Program-made: the position numbers and the translations under genes
Shown here: piece by piece, positions 8,631 to 16,174 of the stretch
How positions within the stretch are numbered: position 1 is the first letter of the stretch
How the letters are laid out: each line of letters begins with the position of its first letter
The notes under the pieces: generated by a model
What the model was told of the DNA's origin: nothing
The model's database searches: none
What the model saw: only the letters and a program-made list of their open reading frames with translations
From: Planomicrobium soli
GTDB lineage: Bacteria; Bacillota; Bacilli; Bacillales_A; Planococcaceae
Assembly (NCBI RefSeq): GCF_003014655.1
Contig: NZ_PYAT01000001.1
Coordinates: forward strand, 124,001-188,000
Length of the DNA: 64,000 bases
Direction: 5' to 3'

Positions 8631-8925
8631 ATAAATCTAAAAACTTATTAAAAATTTAACTTTTATCCGTTTTTTTGAAAATTCGTTAGTCTTTTGTACT
8701 TAATCAGCTCTATTGAAAATCTTTTTAACAGCTTTTATTCGTCTCTTTCTACTATAAATTGTGCCAAAGATTTTCAGGATTGTCCACCTTTTTTTCAAAT
8801 TTTCTGATAACCAGCAAGTTTGTATTGCCTTCTTCTTTCCCGTAAAATAGGAGTTAAGAGCAAATAAATGAAACTTTTCATCTGACAAAACGTATTAAAA
8901 GAGAGCAGAGAAGGAGGACCTTTTC

Positions 8926-9624
8926 ATGAAGCCATTCGAGAAATTCATCATGCGGCATGGGATCAGCTTGCCTATCATGACAGCTGTTTTTCCAGTCCTT
9001 TATTTAGGGGCGGAAATAGGCATGATTGCTTCCGGGGCTGTGGCAGCCGGATCTTATATTGCCAGCACCTCTACCATCAAACAATTTCAATTTTCTTCCG
9101 ACTCAAAAAGGTTTCATATGACGCGGAGCGAATATAAACATGTAAGGATCCAAATTAAAGAAGCTAAAGCAAAGATCAAACAACTGCAAGGTCATTATTA
9201 CCGGGTCCGTTCGATTTCCTATTACAAGCAGATACGGGAAATGGTTCGCCTCGGCCAGAAGATCATTGCCAATGTCCAGCAGAATCCAAGAAAGTTTTAT
9301 TTGGCAGAGCCGTTTTTTTATTCCCATTTGGATACGGCGCTTGAACTTACGGAAAAATATACGCATCTTATCGGGCAGCCGGTAAAAGACAAAGAGTTGA
9401 AAATCGCTTTGCAGGATACGCGCGATACCCTTACCTCCATGATCGATGTGATGGAAAAAGACTTGAAGAAGGTTTTGTCCACCGATGTCGAACAGTTGCG
9501 GATGGAACTGGAATACGCACAAATGACACTCGACAAGCAAGATCACCAATTGCTTGGAGCACCACCTCAAACAGATAGTGAAGGAGACATGGACCATGAC
9601 AGAAAATCGATCAACTCGAAGTGA
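8926..9624 (+). CDS. XpaC-like membrane protein
   Basis: The product is 232 residues. The N-terminus carries two hydrophobic helices (about 14-30 and 32-48), and the rest is highly charged and helical, with coiled-coil character. This is the layout of the XpaC family (annotated as 5-bromo-4-chloroindolyl phosphate hydrolysis proteins). The true biochemical role is not established, and the family is typically found next to TelA/YaaN. GGAGG precedes the ATG by 8 nt. The 3' end overlaps telA by 29 bp, so the two are translationally coupled. It probably acts with TelA at the cell envelope. Confidence 0.85.
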   Translation: MKPFEKFIMRHGISLPIMTAVFPVLYLGAEIGMIASGAVAAGSYIASTSTIKQFQFSSDSKRFHMTRSEYKHVRIQIKEAKAKIKQLQGHYYRVRSISYYKQIREMVRLGQKIIANVQQNPRKFYLAEPFFYSHLDTALELTEKYTHLIGQPVKDKELKIALQDTRDTLTSMIDVMEKDLKKVLSTDVEQLRMELEYAQMTLDKQDHQLLGAPPQTDSEGDMDHDRKSINSK

Positions 9625-10780
9625 ATTGGATGATTTGCTTGAATCGCCATTTGGCATCCAACCAGAAAAAACTGAGACAAGCCTTACAGAACAAACTAAC
9701 GGCCGTCCTGTCGCATTGATGGAACGCTTATCCAAAGATGAACAAGAAAAAGCGCGCAATTTAGCGAAGCAAATTCCAGCAGGGAATTACGAAGCAATTT
9801 TGACTTATGGAGCAAATGCCCAAAACCAGCTAAGCCAGTTTTCGCACAAAATGCTTGACCATGTTCAATCAAAGGATATTGGTCCGGTCGGCGATGTGCT
9901 GCACGATTTAATGAGAAAGCTTCAGGAGTTGAACCCTGAAGAACTGTCCCAGAAAAAGAAATCCGGCCTCCGTAAAATGTTTGCTAAAGCAAAATATTCT
10001 GTCCAGGAAATGATGACGAAATATCAGAAATTAAGTACCCAAGTGGACCGTATTTCTATTCAGCTTGATCATTCAAAACGGGGATTGCTCGAAGACGTTC
10101 AGATGCTTGAACAATTATATGACCAGAACAAGACTTACTTTCAAGCCTTGAATGTCTATATCGCTGCCGCTGAGTTGAAGCGCGATGAAATCATGAATGA
10201 AACGATTCCGGCTCTTCGCAAAAAAGCGGAAGCTTCGAATGATCAGATGGCTTATCAGGAAGTCAACGATATGGCACAATTTTTGGACCGTTTGGAAAAA
10301 CGCTTGTATGATTTGCAGTTATCCCGCCAAATTACGATCCAAAGTGCGCCGCAAATCCGTATGATCCAACAAACCAACCAAACGCTTGCTGAAAAAATCC
10401 AATCGTCTATTATGACTTCCATCCCTTTATGGAAAAACCAGATTGCCATCGCCTTGACGCTCAATCGCCAAATGAAAGCTGTTGAAGCGCAAAAGCAAGT
10501 AACAGCGACAACAAACGAATTGCTGTTGAAAAATTCCGAGATGTTGAAACTAAACTCGATCGAGACCGCTAAGGAAAACGAACGCGGCATTGTTGAAATC
10601 GAAACTTTAAAACAAACACAGGAAAACTTATTGACCACTATTGAAGAAACGCTCCGCATTCAAGCTGAAGGCCGCAGAAACCGTAAAGCTGCAGAAGTTG
10701 AACTCGGCAAAATGGAAGAAGACCTTAAGCAACGACTGCTTGCTGTTCATGACGGTAAAGAAGGAAATACCACTTACTAA
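9596..10780 (+). CDS. TelA/YaaN family toxic-anion resistance protein
   Basis: The product is 394 residues, nearly all helical and strongly charged, without a signal peptide. Blocks such as [27 protein letters not shown] and [17 protein letters not shown] are typical of the TelA/KlaA (YaaN) family. The name comes from tellurite resistance of a plasmid homologue; chromosomal copies are linked to envelope stress and antibiotic tolerance. The ATG at 9596 is chosen for AAGGAGA 9 nt upstream, inside the end of xpaC. The pair forms a two-gene operon closed by a terminator at 10786-10819. Confidence 0.92.
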   Translation: MTENRSTRSELDDLLESPFGIQPEKTETSLTEQTNGRPVALMERLSKDEQEKARNLAKQIPAGNYEAILTYGANAQNQLSQFSHKMLDHVQSKDIGPVGDVLHDLMRKLQELNPEELSQKKKSGLRKMFAKAKYSVQEMMTKYQKLSTQVDRISIQLDHSKRGLLEDVQMLEQLYDQNKTYFQALNVYIAAAELKRDEIMNETIPALRKKAEASNDQMAYQEVNDMAQFLDRLEKRLYDLQLSRQITIQSAPQIRMIQQTNQTLAEKIQSSIMTSIPLWKNQIAIALTLNRQMKAVEAQKQVTATTNELLLKNSEMLKLNSIETAKENERGIVEIETLKQTQENLLTTIEETLRIQAEGRRNRKAAEVELGKMEEDLKQRLLAVHDGKEGNTTY

Positions 10781-10785
10781 AACGT

Positions 10786-10819
10786 AAAACCCGCAAAGCA
10801 TAAGCTTTACGGGTTTTTT
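10786..10819 (+). terminator. Terminator of the xpaC-telA operon
   Basis: AAAACCCG and AAAGC pair with GCTTT and CGGGTTTT around an ATAA loop, then T-run. Confidence 0.88.
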
Positions 10820-10910
10820 ACTTTTTCTAAGCACAGGAACTGTCCCGTTTCTCTCAAGTATCCTAAATTTCAAGAAATTCTTGTCTAAGGCTGCACTTGA
10901 TCCGACCGCT

Positions 10911-12764
10911 TTATGCCGATTGGATGACCAAATGCAGTGTCCGTTTCAGCAGCCTAAGCGTCTGTTCGGCAAACTGTTCCAGTGAATCGGCACTGACGGA
11001 TTTGTTGCCATACATCATTCGATAAAAAGCCGCTTGTTCATCAGTGATCGGTTCGCTGCTCAAAAACAAGTGCAGCACTTCAATCCTTTGTTTTTTCGCT
11101 TCCGATACAGCGTTTGCTGTATCAACGATGCCGTTCTCCGCATAATTATAGGCAGATGGCTCCCCGTCAGAAAACACCAGCAAGAACCGGTGCTTTTCAG
11201 CTCTTTTTTTCATGCGGTTGGACATCCACCGGATGGCGAAGCCGTCCCTGTTGTCTTCATGGGCCTCCATCGAGGCAATGGCTTGCGCATGATCCCGATT
11301 GCCATCTTCCAGCTTATGGATCCATTCAAAATAATTTGGTTGGCTGGCATCGCTCGCCTCGAAAGCATCTTCGTAAAACAACACGATTTCATGCGGCACA
11401 TTTAAACTCCTCAACACATCATGAAAAAGCAAAACCGCTTGTTTTGTTTCATCGAGCTTGTCGATCATCGATGCCGAGCCGTCAATCAGTAAGCAAAATA
11501 CTGCATCCAATTCTTTTGAAGGCGCCGTTTTCCGGTAAAACGGCTTTGGGCGTTCTTCAATAATGAGCGGCATCAAGTTCTTCGACAAGCGCCCCGCATT
11601 CAAATTTTGGCGCACGCTTTCTTGCCGTTGTGTTATTCGTTTTTTTAACTCCTTCAATAGAGCACGCACAAACGGCGCCTGCTTTTTGCGCCATAAGTCG
11701 ATAAGCGGCTGCGCATCCGATTTAATGCCGATTCGGCTTTCACTGTATACGACTTGGTCATTCGCTGAACCAAATTTGCCGCTAGCTGTTTTCGGCGCTT
11801 TGTCCATCTGGCGGTCTTCTTCTTCATTTCCTTCAATGTGGTCGCCTGCAGAATTCCCCTTTGCTGTTTGCTGTACTTCACCGTCTCCTTGTTCTTCCCT
11901 GCCGCCTTCTGCCAACTGGGAATCTCCCCGCTCTAATTCAAATTCCATTGCAGCCGTTTCTGAAATCTCAGTTTCGCGATGCCACGACTGAAACCACTCT
12001 TCAATCGTTTCGATTTCCTCTTCGTTTTCTGCTCTTTCGGCTTCTATGCCTTCATGGTAATGAAAAGGAGGCACTTTTTCAGCGGAATCTCCAAATGTAT
12101 AGTAAGTGTGCACCATATCTGTTTCCAGTTGATATTCAAGCCGCATCATTAATTGATCGACGACCCGAATAGAATCCTTAGTCGAACGTGCATCAAACAA
12201 CAAGCTCCATGTGTGGAACAATGGTTCCAGTAAATCATTCATCCCAACTTCTTCTCCACGCAACCGCAAATAAGCTGCATTCAAAAAAGCATCCGCGGAA
12301 AAACCTTTTTGCCGATTTTGTTGAAATTGGCCTTTATGGTAAACCGTATAGACTTGATCTCTAATGGAAAATGCTCCAGCAGTTCCCGGGCGTTCTTTTG
12401 CCACTTTTTCTGATAACCGGAATTCTTCTGCACATAACAGCAGCTGTTCCCTTAGCGAAGGCAGCTTGGAATCCATCCGAACAAACCGGCGCCAGTCTCT
12501 TAGATTGAAATAACGCCAGAATCCGGCTCCAAGCAAATAAATATCTGATTTGTATCCATTGCGCTCAATGTGTTTGGGGCGGTGTTTCCAAAAAACACTT
12601 ATCGATATGGCCGACTCGGAGGGGCGTACTTCCATCAATTTGCGGGTGGTCACTTTCAGATAAGGAGCATCCGCCAGCGCCCCGGCCAGCAGTTCCATTT
12701 GATGGAGCATTTTTGTATCCAGTGTTTCATTGTTAAATTGAATAAAGCGGTTAACCGAAGCCAT
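10911..12764 (-). CDS. yojO: VWA-domain protein, CoxE/NorD-like (YojO)
   Basis: The product is 617 residues. An N-terminal helical half is followed by an acidic linker (residues about 260-340, rich in Glu and Gln). The C-terminal von Willebrand A domain has the MIDAS motif DGSASM and the later LLVFSDGEPS. Such proteins work with a MoxR-type AAA ATPase, here encoded immediately upstream, to insert cofactors or remodel target complexes. The usual name 'nitric oxide reductase activation protein' comes from NorD, but no nor genes are visible here. The ATG at 12764 is chosen because GTAGGTGG overlaps the yojN stop just upstream; a GTG at 12773 lacks a site. Confidence 0.88.
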   Translation of the reverse strand: MASVNRFIQFNNETLDTKMLHQMELLAGALADAPYLKVTTRKLMEVRPSESAISISVFWKHRPKHIERNGYKSDIYLLGAGFWRYFNLRDWRRFVRMDSKLPSLREQLLLCAEEFRLSEKVAKERPGTAGAFSIRDQVYTVYHKGQFQQNRQKGFSADAFLNAAYLRLRGEEVGMNDLLEPLFHTWSLLFDARSTKDSIRVVDQLMMRLEYQLETDMVHTYYTFGDSAEKVPPFHYHEGIEAERAENEEEIETIEEWFQSWHRETEISETAAMEFELERGDSQLAEGGREEQGDGEVQQTAKGNSAGDHIEGNEEEDRQMDKAPKTASGKFGSANDQVVYSESRIGIKSDAQPLIDLWRKKQAPFVRALLKELKKRITQRQESVRQNLNAGRLSKNLMPLIIEERPKPFYRKTAPSKELDAVFCLLIDGSASMIDKLDETKQAVLLFHDVLRSLNVPHEIVLFYEDAFEASDASQPNYFEWIHKLEDGNRDHAQAIASMEAHEDNRDGFAIRWMSNRMKKRAEKHRFLLVFSDGEPSAYNYAENGIVDTANAVSEAKKQRIEVLHLFLSSEPITDEQAAFYRMMYGNKSVSADSLEQFAEQTLRLLKRTLHLVIQSA

Positions 12765-12773
12765 TCTTTCCAC

Positions 12774-13631
12774 CTACTTTTTCCAAGTATTGGCCAAGTC
12801 CATGAACAATTCTCGTTCACTTTCATCTTCTAATTTTTCAGCGATGGCATACTGGACTGCCCGGAGCGGATCCATGTGCATTGACAATGCCGTAGCATCA
12901 AGCAAACTCCGTATTGAAGCCGCTTCTTCCGACAGCAAGCCGTTCTCCACCTGTTTCATCAAATCAGCTGCAAGCTCCAGCATAAAGCCCTTTAAATGGC
13001 GCGGAGCTTCCGGAAACTCGCGGTCCCACAATTCAGCCAGCTGCCCACCTGTCAAGTATGGTATCGGATATGCGATAAAGCGGTTTTTCAGTGCTTCGTT
13101 CATCGGTGTCGTGCCGATATACCCTTCGTTGATCGCAGCAATAACCCCGAAATCCGGATGCGCTTGAATCACTTCTCCAGTGAACGGATTGGTCATCATA
13201 CGGCGATGGTCCAATGCACTGTGCAGGATCGGCAGCGTTTCAGCTTTAGCCATATTGATTTCATCAATATATAGGAAATGGCCCTTTTTCATCGCAGTTA
13301 CGACCGGCCCTTCCACAAACTCGATAGCGCTTTGGCCGTCTCGCTGAACAAGCGTCTTAAAGCCGAGCAATGCTTCTGCATCCAGATCGACGGAACAATT
13401 GATGCTTTGCATCGGTTGGGAAAAGCTTGCAGAAATGCTTTCCGCAAGCTTTGTCTTGCCTGCACCTGTTGGGCCTTTTAACAAGACAGGTTTTCGCAAA
13501 ACGACAGCTGATAAAATATCTTGCCATAGAAATTCGTCAGGTGCGATATAGCCGCCCTTGCCGATCAATGTGCTGTAATCTCCATGCGAGCGTTCGTTTC
13601 TTTTTTCGATTTCTTTTTCAATCAACGACAT
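12774..13631 (-). CDS. yojN: MoxR-type AAA+ ATPase, NorQ-like (YojN)
   Basis: The product is a 285-residue AAA+ ATPase with Walker A GPTGAGKTK, Walker B FLYIDEINMA, sensor region FGVIAAINEGY and an arginine-finger region ALKNRFIAYP. It is a MoxR/NorQ-family chaperone that works with a VWA-domain partner, encoded directly downstream (yojO, contiguous with its stop). AGAGGGAA precedes the ATG. B. subtilis carries yojN-yojO near odhAB, as here, so I infer conserved synteny. The target complex is unknown. Confidence 0.9.
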   Translation of the reverse strand: MSLIEKEIEKRNERSHGDYSTLIGKGGYIAPDEFLWQDILSAVVLRKPVLLKGPTGAGKTKLAESISASFSQPMQSINCSVDLDAEALLGFKTLVQRDGQSAIEFVEGPVVTAMKKGHFLYIDEINMAKAETLPILHSALDHRRMMTNPFTGEVIQAHPDFGVIAAINEGYIGTTPMNEALKNRFIAYPIPYLTGGQLAELWDREFPEAPRHLKGFMLELAADLMKQVENGLLSEEAASIRSLLDATALSMHMDPLRAVQYAIAEKLEDESERELFMDLANTWKK

Positions 13632-13653
13632 TTCTGTTCCCTCTTCTCCATAG

Positions 13654-13677
13654 AAAAAACCGATGAACGCTCATCGG
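13654..13677 (-). terminator. Terminator upstream of yojN (ends the DUF6501 transcript)
   Basis: On the minus strand, CCGATGA pairs with TCATCGG around a GCGT loop, followed by T6. It lies about 120 bp after the DUF6501 stop and before yojN. Confidence 0.8.
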
Positions 13678-13712
13678 CCATTTCTTCTTTTCCTATTCTC
13701 CAGTCTTCAAAG

Positions 13713-13745
13713 GCGGCTCCTTACCCTGCAAGGCAAAAGAGCCGC
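13713..13745. other. GC-rich inverted repeat
   Basis: GCGGCTC (13713-13719) and GAGCCGC (13739-13745) enclose a smaller stem CCTT/AAGG. There is no T-run on either side, so it is not a classic terminator. Function unknown. Confidence 0.45.
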
Positions 13746-13797
13746 TTCTGCAGCCCCATTCTTGCCAATCGGAAATTAAAGACCGCCTTAACGTTTC

Positions 13798-13995
13798 TTA
13801 TTCAAAATACGTCTTGTAATATCCGCCGACTTTGCCGGTATTATCTACGACAAAGATGAATTCTTCTGTTTCGTTTTTCACTTCATACGTTTTTCCTTCA
13901 GTAAGTACATTAGAAACTAGAAATTTTGAAGCATTTGTATGCTTGCACGTAACAGTTTTGATAGTTTCTTTTGTTTGCCATTCATTATGAATCAC
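13798..13995 (-). CDS. Small DUF6501-like protein
   Basis: The product is 65 residues, starting MIHNEWQTKETIKTV at a GTG (13995) with AAAGGATGAGGA upstream; an ATG at 14004 would overlap the ribosome site. The pattern of Trp and Cys residues near the N-terminus (TVTCKHTNA), then SNVLTEGKTYEVKNETEEF and a final VVDNTGKVGGYYK, matches what I recall of the DUF6501 family of Bacillales. It is probably a small beta-rich soluble protein. Function unknown. A transcript terminator lies at 13654-13677. Confidence 0.75.
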   Translation of the reverse strand: MIHNEWQTKETIKTVTCKHTNASKFLVSNVLTEGKTYEVKNETEEFIFVVDNTGKVGGYYKTYFE

Positions 13996-14062
13996 AGTCC
14001 TCATCCTTTGCTATCCGTCTATTCCTCTAGTATAAGGAAAAAAGCCTTGAATATCAAACAAG

Positions 14063-14653
14063 CTATTTACGCGCCCCTTTGGATTGGTAAAAAAAACGGC
14101 CGATAAAAAAAAGTGCGACAAGGATTGAAAGCGTAATAGAAAAGCCTTTGATATGTTCCAAAATGCTTCGATACGCATAAGGAAAAGTACGGCCTAAATT
14201 AAAATATATGAACATCCAAATGCTGCCAGCTGGATAAGCATATAATATGTAGCGGGAAAAAGAAAAGCGGTTAGCGCCTACTACGTAAGGCATCGCCCAT
14301 CGGATTCCCGGCAAGAAAAAACTTAGAGAAATTGCCCAACTTCCCCGCTTTTCTAAAAAAACGCTAAAGCCTTCAAGCACTTTCTTCATTTTCGTTCTGT
14401 TTAAATAACGAATCAAACGGCTTCCGAATAGGCGGCCGATAAAATAGGCGAATGTGTTGCTGGAAATCAACCCTAAATAGGCTGAAAGGAAGGCGTAAAA
14501 AGGATTGAAATAGCTCAATTCTGTCAACATGCCAGAAAAAGCGGCTGCAACTTCATTTGGGATGGGTACCCCTAATATCAATATCCAGTTAAAAATAAAC
14601 ATAGCAAAATAACCATACTCATTAACCAATTCAACTAAAAGTTTAATATCCAT
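14063..14653 (-). CDS. DedA family membrane protein
   Basis: The product is 196 residues with about five membrane segments. Typical DedA blocks are present: VPIPNEVAAAFSGML, the AYLGLISSNTFAYFIGRLFG helix with its Gly/Arg pattern, and FLPGIRWAMPYVVGANRF. DedA proteins are envelope flippases or lipid-transport factors needed for membrane energisation and undecaprenyl-phosphate recycling. The ATG at 14653 is chosen for AAGGCGG upstream; a GTG at 14662 overlaps that site. It is monocistronic. Confidence 0.9.
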   Translation of the reverse strand: MDIKLLVELVNEYGYFAMFIFNWILILGVPIPNEVAAAFSGMLTELSYFNPFYAFLSAYLGLISSNTFAYFIGRLFGSRLIRYLNRTKMKKVLEGFSVFLEKRGSWAISLSFFLPGIRWAMPYVVGANRFSFSRYILYAYPAGSIWMFIYFNLGRTFPYAYRSILEHIKGFSITLSILVALFFIGRFFYQSKGARK

Positions 14654-14700
14654 CCCTTTCACCGCCTTTAGAAACCATTCCTATATCTTTATAATGGCAA

Positions 14701-14735
14701 AAAAAAGACAACCCTGCAAACGCAGGGCTGTCTTC
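14701..14735 (-). terminator. Terminator of the odhAB operon
   Basis: AAGACAGCCCTGC pairs with GCAGGGTTGTCTT around GTTT on the minus strand, followed by T-rich DNA. Confidence 0.9.
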
Positions 14736-14744
14736 GATTTCATC

Positions 14745-16016
14745 TTAAGACTCAAGAAGCAAATCTTCAGGGTTTTCGATTAAATCTTTAACCATTTTCA
14801 AGAATCCAACAGAGTCGCTGCCATCAATTACGCGGTGGTCATAGGAAAGCGCCACATACATCATTGGACGGATTTCGATTGAATCACCAACAGCTACAGG
14901 ACGTTTTTGGATAGTGTGCATGCCAAGAATCCCGACTTGTGTACCGTTCAAGATTGGTGTGGACATCAATGAACCAAACACACCGCCGTTTGTGATAGTA
15001 AATGAACCGCCTGTCATATCAGCGATTGATAGCTTTTTGTCGCGTGCTTTTTTAGCTAGATCAGCAATGCTTGCTTCAATCTCAGCAAAGTTCTTCTTGT
15101 CTGTATCACGCACGATCGGCACCACTAAACCTTCTTCAGTAGATACCGCTACGCCTACATCATAGAACTGTTTCAGCAAAACATCATTGCCGTCAAGTTC
15201 AGCGTTAACATAAGGGTATTTTTTAAGAGCGGCAGTCACTGCTTTTGTAAAGAATGACATAAAGCCTAAACGCGTGCCGTTATGGTCTTGTTGGAATTTA
15301 TCTTTTTTGCGGCTGCGAAGCGCCATCACGTTCGTCATATCAATTTCGTTGAACGTAGTCAGCATTGCAGTGGATTGTTTAACTTCAAGCAATCGTTTTG
15401 CAATTGTCTGGCGGCGTCTTGACATTTTCTCGCGTACGATGCGGCCGTTTTCTTCGTCAGAAGATGGAGCGGCAGCAGCTTTTGGAGCTTCAGTCTTTGC
15501 TGCAGGAGCACTTGCTGCTGCAGGCTGTGAACTGTGCGCTTCCACGTCTTGAACGCGTACTCGGCCCATCGGGTCTACAGGTGAAATCGCTGCAAGGTCG
15601 ATGCCTTTTTCGCGCGCCAATTTGCGTGCGGCCGGGCTAGCAATTGTGCGGTCAGCAGAAGTTTGTTCTTCAACAGCCGGATCTTTTACGACCGGTTCCA
15701 TTGTAGTTGGAGCTTCCGCTTTAGCTGTTGGTTCTGCTTGCGCCTCTTCAGCTTTTGGAGCTGGAGCAGAGCTTGCGCCCGATGCAGCGCCGACAATCGC
15801 AATCACTTGTCCTACTTCAACTGTATCGCCTTCTTTTGCCAGATGTTCTTGAACAACTCCTGCTTCTTCAGAAATGACTTCAACGTTTACTTTATCTGTT
15901 TCCAGTTCAACGATGAATTCACCTTTCTCTACTGTTTCGCCGGGTTGTTTAAGCCACTGGGCAATCGTTCCTTCGGTAATCGATTCCGCTAATTCAGGTA
16001 CTTTGATTTCTGCCAC
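14745..16016 (-). CDS. odhB: 2-oxoglutarate dehydrogenase E2, dihydrolipoyl succinyltransferase
   Basis: This is the core of the 2-oxoglutarate dehydrogenase complex of the TCA cycle; it transfers the succinyl group from lipoate to CoA. An N-terminal lipoyl domain carries the lipoylated Lys in [11 protein letters not shown] (about residue 43). A long Ala/Pro/Glu-rich linker follows, with the E1/E3-binding domain [15 protein letters not shown] (about 127), a second linker, and the catalytic acyltransferase domain ending in [15 protein letters not shown] with its His. The start is GTG at 16016, behind AAGGAGG. It is 158 bp downstream of odhA, with two hairpins in the gap. Confidence 0.97.
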   Translation of the reverse strand: MAEIKVPELAESITEGTIAQWLKQPGETVEKGEFIVELETDKVNVEVISEEAGVVQEHLAKEGDTVEVGQVIAIVGAASGASSAPAPKAEEAQAEPTAKAEAPTTMEPVVKDPAVEEQTSADRTIASPAARKLAREKGIDLAAISPVDPMGRVRVQDVEAHSSQPAAASAPAAKTEAPKAAAAPSSDEENGRIVREKMSRRRQTIAKRLLEVKQSTAMLTTFNEIDMTNVMALRSRKKDKFQQDHNGTRLGFMSFFTKAVTAALKKYPYVNAELDGNDVLLKQFYDVGVAVSTEEGLVVPIVRDTDKKNFAEIEASIADLAKKARDKKLSIADMTGGSFTITNGGVFGSLMSTPILNGTQVGILGMHTIQKRPVAVGDSIEIRPMMYVALSYDHRVIDGSDSVGFLKMVKDLIENPEDLLLES

Positions 16017-16038
16017 AAAAAATTCCTCCTTAAATTAT

Positions 16039-16077
16039 CCCGCTTTCAGCAACAACCGCTTCTCGCATTAAAGCGGG
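16039..16077 (-). other. Hairpin just upstream of odhB
   Basis: CCCGCTTT and AAAGCGGG pair around a 23-nt loop, about 10 nt before the odhB ribosome site. There is no T-run, so it is more likely an mRNA-processing or stability element than a terminator. Confidence 0.5.
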
Positions 16078-16138
16078 AAATTGCAGTTGTCCTAAAAGCC
16101 CGATTGGTTCAACTAACAGATCGTGCATTATCCATTCT

Positions 16139-16157
16139 GCCGGGAATGCCCCGGCGG
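16139..16157 (-). other. Hairpin just after the odhA stop
   Basis: GCCGGG GCATT CCCGGC on the minus strand, right after odhA, without a T-run. It may protect the odhA 3' end or set the odhA to odhB ratio; this is inference. Confidence 0.5.
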
Positions 16158-16174
16158 CCAAATGTTCTATATAC

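Noticed and set aside
8700-8888. Small frame upstream of xpaC on the minus strand
   Set aside because: No ribosome site, low-complexity AT-rich sequence.
9103-9759. Long open frame opposite xpaC/telA
   Set aside because: No ribosome site, unusual Cys/Phe-rich composition, and the plus-strand genes are well supported.
10833-10858. GGAACTGTCCCGTTTCT stretch resembling repeats linked to IS200-like transposases
   Set aside because: Only one copy and no transposase in the window.
16039-16157. Hairpins between odhA and odhB as transcription terminators
   Set aside because: No T-run follows either; odhB has no promoter I can see and must be co-transcribed.
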